Assembly: GCF_001683795.1 (NCBI RefSeq)
Contig: NZ_LIGX01000032.1
Span: forward strand, 93,067 to 157,066
From: Neoakkermansia glycaniphila
GTDB lineage: Bacteria > Verrucomicrobiota > Verrucomicrobiia > Verrucomicrobiales > Akkermansiaceae
Direction of reading: 5' to 3'
DNA length: 64,000 bases
Part shown: piece by piece, positions 59,516 to 64,000 of the stretch
Position numbering within the stretch: position 1 is the stretch's first letter
How the letters are laid out: each line of letters begins with the position of its first letter
The notes under the pieces: generated by a model
The model's input: only the letters and a program-made list of their open reading frames with translations
Told to the model about the DNA's origin: nothing
Database searches by the model: none
Made by a program: the position numbers and the translations under genes

Positions 59516-60124
59516 TTAGCGGAAGATGAGGTATATAAGCCAGGCGATCAGGAGGAAGAGGGCGAGAGGAAGGTGGAAGGCGATGCCGTCCATGAAATGC
59601 TGCCCAAGTTGTTCACGGGAGAAGGGTGATTCGTTGCTGCGTTTGATTTTGCGGAGGATGTCCGTATGGTGGAAACGGCGGCCATGGGCCAAGGCTTCGC
59701 GGTAATCGTTTTCGGCGCGCTCAAGCTTGGGGATGGCGTCGCGCAGCCTTTCCTGCAGCGTATCCTTGGCCCAGTGCTGGGGATTAAGAGCCGAGAGTAT
59801 CTGGATGTGTTTGCGGAAGCATTCGCAGGCTTCCTGTATTTCGTTCTGCTCCTTTTGCATGGATTCCAGTTCCTTGTCCATGCGGCGAATGGTATTGTGA
59901 AGCTTGAGTCCGGTTTCATTGAGATCGGACAGGAAGGAGTCCTTTTGCTGGTTGACTTCTTCCAGCGCCCTTTTTTGTGCCTCGAGCAGCTCGATCTGCC
60001 GCGCGGCAGCCGCAACCTGTCGGTTGACGTTTGCGGGGGAGTGAATGTCCCCGTCAGCCGCTTGCGGGTTGAGTTCCATTTGCCGATATTGCGGCTCGGG
60101 TTGCCGGGAGGGAGAAGGCGCCAT
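59516..60124 (-). CDS. Coiled-coil protein with a C-terminal membrane anchor
   Basis: 202 residues. A Pro/Gln-rich N-terminus, a long predicted coiled coil (about 35-105, IELLEAQKRALEEVNQQKD...ELESMQKEQNEIQEAC), then a charged region and a C-terminal membrane helix (LPLALFLLIAWLIYLIF). It is the same architecture as the 105-residue neighbour. It heads the operon that ends in gatC-gatA. Function unknown. Confidence 0.7.
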   Translation of the reverse strand: MAPSPSRQPEPQYRQMELNPQAADGDIHSPANVNRQVAAAARQIELLEAQKRALEEVNQQKDSFLSDLNETGLKLHNTIRRMDKELESMQKEQNEIQEACECFRKHIQILSALNPQHWAKDTLQERLRDAIPKLERAENDYREALAHGRRFHHTDILRKIKRSNESPFSREQLGQHFMDGIAFHLPLALFLLIAWLIYLIFR

Positions 60125-60147
60125 GGTACGTAAAAATTACTTCACCT

Positions 60148-60176
60148 TTCTTAAGCAAATAGGTGCCTTGTGTCAA
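60148..60176 (-). promoter_or_regulatory. Promoter of the coiled-coil/gatCA operon
   Basis: On the minus strand consensus TTGACA (60176-60171), 17 bp, TAAGAA (60153-60148), 23 nt before the ATG at 60124. Confidence 0.7.
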
Positions 60177-60232
60177 GACTTAATCACGACAGGCCGGATA
60201 AAGGCGGGATGTGCAGTCACGCTACGGCCGAT

Positions 60233-62893
60233 TCACGGTTCGGACGAGTCGCGGGACGTCTGGTCTTCTTTTGTGAGTTCGGCCAGAAAGCCGCTTTCAT
60301 CGATGTAGATGTGGGGCGGAACGGGGTAGGGGATGGCGAGAGTCGGCCCTTTGATGGCGCTGCCCTGTGCGCTGATGCGGTAACCCGGCAGGAGTAGGCC
60401 GCGCGTGCGGGCCCGCATACCGAGCTGGACAGTGCCGTCTCCGAGTTTGAAGACGCTTTTCATCATCGACATGGAGATGACGATGCCGGCTGGCGTGGCG
60501 TGGCAAGGTCTCCAGCGCATATTGGGCGTGCTGATGTCGGAACCTTCGCTGAAGTCGTAGAAGGGTACCTGCTTGGGAGGGATGACGGAGAGCAGGAGGC
60601 GGCGCATGTGCTGGGAACCTGCCATTTGCCCAATGGAGGAGGAGATGGGCGTGGTGGCCTGTTCGATCAGATGTACGGGCGTGAGGGTGAGGATGGGCCA
60701 AAGGACGGCGACGGTTTCTTCATGCGGTTCGTCGTGCCCGATGGTGGTCAGAAGGGCGGATTGCGGCATGAGCGCATTGACGCGCGTCAATTGCTGTGCG
60801 TTCATCCAGTATCTCTGGAAATCGACGGTGTCCTGAACTGATCTGAGGAGGATGGAGAGCCATCGGGCGGCCAGAGCCGGGTATTCCTTGGGTATTTGGT
60901 TGTCGATGACGGCGGCGGCGATTTGCAGTCCTGTCAGGAATCCTCCGTTCCAGTGGACGAGCGGCTTGTTGCCCCGTTTTTCCAATCGCTGAAGAAGGCT
61001 GTCCTTGCCGGTAGAGCAGCTGGCTTCAAGACAGATGCAGGATAATCGACGGAATTGCTTGAGGACGGACTGGCTGTCAGTTGTTTCCGCATCCATTCGG
61101 GTGCCGATGGCGGCTGTGAACGGGTAGGGGATGTGCTGCGGTTTTTTGGTAAAGACGCGGTTGCCGAAGAAGGAGAAGATGCTGCCCCAGAGGCCGTCCA
61201 TGTACACGGGGATAATCGGAGCCTGTGCCCGGCGGGCGATGATCTCAAGTCCCCGGCGGATGGGGCTCAGGCAGCCTGTGCGGGTGAGTTGTCCTTCGGG
61301 GAAGATGCAGATGAGGTCTCCTGCCTTGAGGCCTTCTGCCGCCTTGGCGATGGCTTCGCGCGGATTTTTGGTGGAGATGGGGAGGGAGTTGAATATTTCC
61401 AGTATCCAGCCGACGCAGCGTACGGCCGCGAATTCCTCCGCGACGATGAAGCGGATGGGACGTTTGCTGAGGAGGGTGACGAAGAGGGCGTCGGCATAGG
61501 TGACGTGGTTGACGACAATCAGGGCTCCGCCCGTTTCCGGGATGCGGTCGCCGTTGATGATGCGCGGGCGGTAGACGCATCGCATCAGCCAGATGCCGAC
61601 CATACGGATGAATTCCTGGGGTATCAGTCGCAGCGTGACGATGGTGATGCCGAGGCTCAGGAGGAACAGGAGGAAGAACTGCCCCTGGGCCGGGATGCCG
61701 AGTTCATTGAGGACGAGCATGGCTCCGACGGCAACGAGTCCCATCAGGGAGTCCATCAGGTTGCCGGCGGCGATGATGTTGCCCCGGTGCGCGGGGTCGC
61801 AGTTGTCCTGCAGGAAGGCGTTGAGGGGGACGAGGTAGGCTGCGCCGAAAGCTCCGGTCAGGGCAAGGCAGATGTTGCTTCCCAGTGAGCTGGGAGCAAA
61901 GAAGGACATGGTGAGGCAGGAGATGGTGATGCCGATGGCCCCGAACGGGATGAGGCCGAGTTCGTTTTTGCGTTTGCAGAGGATGGAGGCGATGACGCCG
62001 CCGCAGATGACGCCGCCGCTGAGCCACGACATGAGCAGGGCGCACAGTGCGCTGAAGTCTTCTTCCTGTACGGCGATGCCTTTGGCGATCTGGATGATGA
62101 TGAGGAAGAGGGAGCCGGCGAGGAACCAGAAGTAGGAGATGCCGATTTCGCTGAGGCGGAGGAGGCGGTGCCGCCAGAGGTATTTCAGTTGGATGAAATG
62201 CTCATAGAAGAGGCTCCATGTGAAGGGGCGCGCCTGTCCTTGTTTGTGCGGGTAGCGGGGGAGGATGAGTGAGACGATGGCGACCGGTACGGCAATGGCA
62301 AGGAAGACGATGGTGGGGACGATGGCGGCATGCCATCCGTCCCCTTCCGGCATGCTCGGGGTTTTGGAGGCTTCCAGCAGGTAGCTGTACCAGACGAAGA
62401 CGCCGATTTGGGCCGCCAGAAGGACGAAGACAACGCTCATTTCGATGATGCCGGAACCGAATCCCAGATATTTGGAGCCCAGCATGTCTTTGACAATGCC
62501 TTTTTTGGCTGGGCTTAGGACGGTGGCCTGAAGAGCGAAGATGGTGAACCAGATGATGGCTCCGTGAATGTCGTGCTGGAAGAGGCAGAAGAGCATGAGC
62601 CCCATGACGATGATTTGCATGAAGGCCATGGCTTGGATGATGCGTGCCTTGCAGAAGCAGTCGGATATCCAGCCGACGAGGGGAGAGAAGAGGATGTAGG
62701 GTAATACGAAGATGGCGCCGAGGGTGTATTCCAGCGTGCTGCCTTGGCCCCAAAGCCAGACACCAAGGGGAATCAGGAGGAATTGGACGGCTTTTTCGTT
62801 AAAGGCGTTTTGAGCCTGTACGGCGACGAGCGTCCAAAATCCCCGCCATTCCTGTTTGGTCGGTTCCTTGGTTTGTGTGCTTTGTTCCTCCAT
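60233..62893 (-). CDS. MFS lysophospholipid transporter-acyltransferase fusion
   Basis: 886 residues. Residues 20-430 are an LplT-like major facilitator (about 12 helices). Residues 440-660 are a PlsC-type acyltransferase with HVTYAD (His463, Asp468) and FPEGQLTRTG (Glu533). The fused order resembles LplT-Aas systems that flip and re-acylate lysophospholipids. The last ~225 residues occupy the place of the Aas acyl-ACP synthetase but are less than half its length; GLLLPGY and DESGFLAEL loosely recall AMP-binding motifs. Whether this is a remnant is inference. Confidence 0.85.
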   Translation of the reverse strand: MEEQSTQTKEPTKQEWRGFWTLVAVQAQNAFNEKAVQFLLIPLGVWLWGQGSTLEYTLGAIFVLPYILFSPLVGWISDCFCKARIIQAMAFMQIIVMGLMLFCLFQHDIHGAIIWFTIFALQATVLSPAKKGIVKDMLGSKYLGFGSGIIEMSVVFVLLAAQIGVFVWYSYLLEASKTPSMPEGDGWHAAIVPTIVFLAIAVPVAIVSLILPRYPHKQGQARPFTWSLFYEHFIQLKYLWRHRLLRLSEIGISYFWFLAGSLFLIIIQIAKGIAVQEEDFSALCALLMSWLSGGVICGGVIASILCKRKNELGLIPFGAIGITISCLTMSFFAPSSLGSNICLALTGAFGAAYLVPLNAFLQDNCDPAHRGNIIAAGNLMDSLMGLVAVGAMLVLNELGIPAQGQFFLLFLLSLGITIVTLRLIPQEFIRMVGIWLMRCVYRPRIINGDRIPETGGALIVVNHVTYADALFVTLLSKRPIRFIVAEEFAAVRCVGWILEIFNSLPISTKNPREAIAKAAEGLKAGDLICIFPEGQLTRTGCLSPIRRGLEIIARRAQAPIIPVYMDGLWGSIFSFFGNRVFTKKPQHIPYPFTAAIGTRMDAETTDSQSVLKQFRRLSCICLEASCSTGKDSLLQRLEKRGNKPLVHWNGGFLTGLQIAAAVIDNQIPKEYPALAARWLSILLRSVQDTVDFQRYWMNAQQLTRVNALMPQSALLTTIGHDEPHEETVAVLWPILTLTPVHLIEQATTPISSSIGQMAGSQHMRRLLLSVIPPKQVPFYDFSEGSDISTPNMRWRPCHATPAGIVISMSMMKSVFKLGDGTVQLGMRARTRGLLLPGYRISAQGSAIKGPTLAIPYPVPPHIYIDESGFLAELTKEDQTSRDSSEP

Positions 62894-62969
62894 GAGGGCG
62901 AGGTTATTATTTCATGAAACAGTGAAAGTGCAAGCCTAATCTCCGCGCGGGGCGGCCTGATGCAATGCT

Positions 62970-63006
62970 GAAAAGCCCGCATCCTGCGGGAGGCTGCGGG
63001 CTTTTT
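62970..63006 (-). terminator. Terminator of the CoA-transferase gene
   Basis: Eleven-bp arms AAAAGCCCGCA (62971-62981) and complement (62995-63005) 25 bp after the stop codon; minus tail TTTT. Confidence 0.8.
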
Positions 63007-63029
63007 GAGTGGATGGGTTGCGGTTTCGC

Positions 63030-63974
63030 TTATTCGGCCGGAGCGAAGTTCGCATTGCGCATGTCGCCGGTGCCGAGGAATGCGTTGTGCATTTCGAAGG
63101 CCTTGCCGAGGTTGTGCGGCGTGTGGCCCTGCGGCGTGAGCGCCATGTAGTCGAGCAGGAGCTGCCTGTAGTCGGGATGGACGCAGTTTTCGATGATTTC
63201 CTTGGCACGGTCGCGGGGGCATTTGCCGCGGAGGTCGGCTACACCCTGTTCGGTGACGACGATGTCCACGTCGTGTTCCGTGTGGTCGTGGTGAGAGACC
63301 ATCGGTACGATGGAGGAGATGGCGCCGCCCTTGGCGATGGAGGGGCAGGTGAAGATGGTAAGATAGCCGTTGCGGGCGAAGTCGCCGGAACCGCCGATGC
63401 CGTTCATCATCTGTTTGCCGAAGAAGTGCGTGGAGTTGACTTGGCCGAAGAGGTCGACTTCAATGGCCGTATTGATGCAGATGAGGCCGAGGCGCCGGAC
63501 AATTTCCGGGTTGTTGGAGAGTTCCTGCGGGCGAAGGATGACTCGGGATTTGAAGAAGTCGAGATCCTTGTACATGTCCGCCAGCATGCCGTCGGAGACG
63601 GTGAGGGAGCATCCGCCGACCATGATGCAGCGACCCTGTTTCATGAGGTCGATCACGGAGTCCTGGATAACTTCCGTGTACATTTTGAAGGGAGGAATTT
63701 CCTGGCTGCGGCCGAGCGCTGCGAGTACGGCATTGGCAATGTTGCCGACGCCGGACTGGATGGGCAGGAAGCTGGCGGGAATTTTGCCTTTTTTCAGTTC
63801 TTCTTCAAGGAAGACTACGACGTTTTCACCGATTTTATCCGTGACGGGGTCGCCGTCCTTGAAAGCGCCGATGCCGTCCGGTTCGTTGGTGTGGACAATG
63901 CCGACGATTTTTGCAGGATCGACCTTGAGCGTGTGTGTGCCGATACGGTGGTCGGGGGCGATCAGGGGCAGGGG
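63030..63974 (-). CDS. Acetyl-CoA hydrolase/CoA-transferase family protein, 5' end missing
   Basis: About 314 residues of the C-terminal part; the N-terminus is lost at the adapter junction (63975). The family (succinyl-CoA:acetate/propionate CoA-transferase type, usually 500 or more residues) moves CoA between acids. Visible motifs: YTEVIQDSVIDL, where the catalytic Glu is expected, IGGSGDFARNG and VTEQGVADLRG. A fermentative organism could use it for acetate or propionate formation. The in-frame Met at 63989 (MYKRQ) comes from adapter sequence and is not the start. Confidence 0.85.
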   Translation of the reverse strand, partial: PLPLIAPDHRIGTHTLKVDPAKIVGIVHTNEPDGIGAFKDGDPVTDKIGENVVVFLEEELKKGKIPASFLPIQSGVGNIANAVLAALGRSQEIPPFKMYTEVIQDSVIDLMKQGRCIMVGGCSLTVSDGMLADMYKDLDFFKSRVILRPQELSNNPEIVRRLGLICINTAIEVDLFGQVNSTHFFGKQMMNGIGGSGDFARNGYLTIFTCPSIAKGGAISSIVPMVSHHDHTEHDVDIVVTEQGVADLRGKCPRDRAKEIIENCVHPDYRQLLLDYMALTPQGHTPHNLGKAFEMHNAFLGTGDMRNANFAPAE

Positions 63975-64000
63975 CTGTCTCTTATACACATCTCCGAGCC
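63975..64000. other. Transposase library adapter (contig-end artefact)
   Basis: Bases 63975-63993 are the 19-bp Tn5 mosaic-end sequence and 63994-64000 (CCGAGCC) continue as a Nextera-type adapter. It is not part of the organism. Confidence 0.97.

Noticed and set aside
1..64000. CRISPR array, prophage or insertion sequence
   Set aside because: No regularly spaced repeats, transposase, integrase or phage structural genes were found; the only transposon-like sequence is the library adapter at the end.

Overview
The window looks like chromosomal DNA of a Gram-negative, LPS- and exopolysaccharide-making member of the Verrucomicrobiota, most likely Akkermansia or a close relative. This rests on gene content only: a 14-subunit-type Nuo complex, an exosortase/EpsI pair, a secreted GH33 sialidase, IF-1 with a low-complexity tail, and the general look of the proteins. 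No marker gene was compared. It is mostly housekeeping core genome. I see no prophage, insertion sequence, integrase or CRISPR array. The last 26 bases (63975-64000) are a sequencing-library transposase adapter, so genomic sequence ends at 63974.

Region by region. 1-7.3 kb: two divergent lipoprotein genes, IF-1 (minus), rplM-rpsI (plus), a GNAT acetyltransferase, prs, an exosortase-EpsI pair, khpA and tRNA-Ala(GGC). 7.5-12.5 kb: an RND efflux pair (membrane-fusion protein and pump) with a divergent TetR regulator and a perfect operator palindrome. 12.6-17.1 kb: a sialidase-DUF488-beta-propeller operon, a cupin and cardiolipin synthase. 17.3-30.0 kb: nuoD-E-F-G-H-I-J-K-L-M-N on the minus strand; nuoA, nuoB and nuoC are not here. 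30.2-41.2 kb: FHA protein, recJ, yqeY-ispD-epimerase, rpsF, hemL, rpsU, rnd-fetA-fetB and a KamA-type radical SAM gene. 41.2-46.9 kb: two divergent tRNA-Gly genes, then a lower-GC polysaccharide-export operon (unknown secreted protein, outer-membrane barrel, Wzc-like tyrosine kinase, two tandem Wza-like exporters). 47-53.8 kb: lipid glycosyltransferase-coaX, crcB, acpP, a four-gene operon (unknown protein, LysM protein with a dead transpeptidase-like domain, YwaF-type membrane protein, APC transporter) and a phosphodiester glycosidase. 53.9-64 kb: ilvB, an O-antigen-ligase-like membrane protein, gatC-gatA behind two tail-anchored coiled-coil proteins, an MFS-PlsC fusion and a truncated CoA-transferase.

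How the genes fit together. The envelope theme is strong. Exosortase/EpsI, the Wzc/Wza/barrel export operon and the O-antigen-ligase-like protein could belong to one dispersed surface-glycan and protein-sorting system; neither a glycan-assembly gene cluster nor a PEP-CTERM substrate is visible here. Energy metabolism is represented by complex I and the CoA-transferase, and host-glycan use by the sialidase. No strong candidate for a wholly new system stands out. The best leads are the split export module driven from a tRNA promoter, the degenerate YkuD protein, the MFS-PlsC fusion with an unexplained C-terminus, and leaderless promoters.
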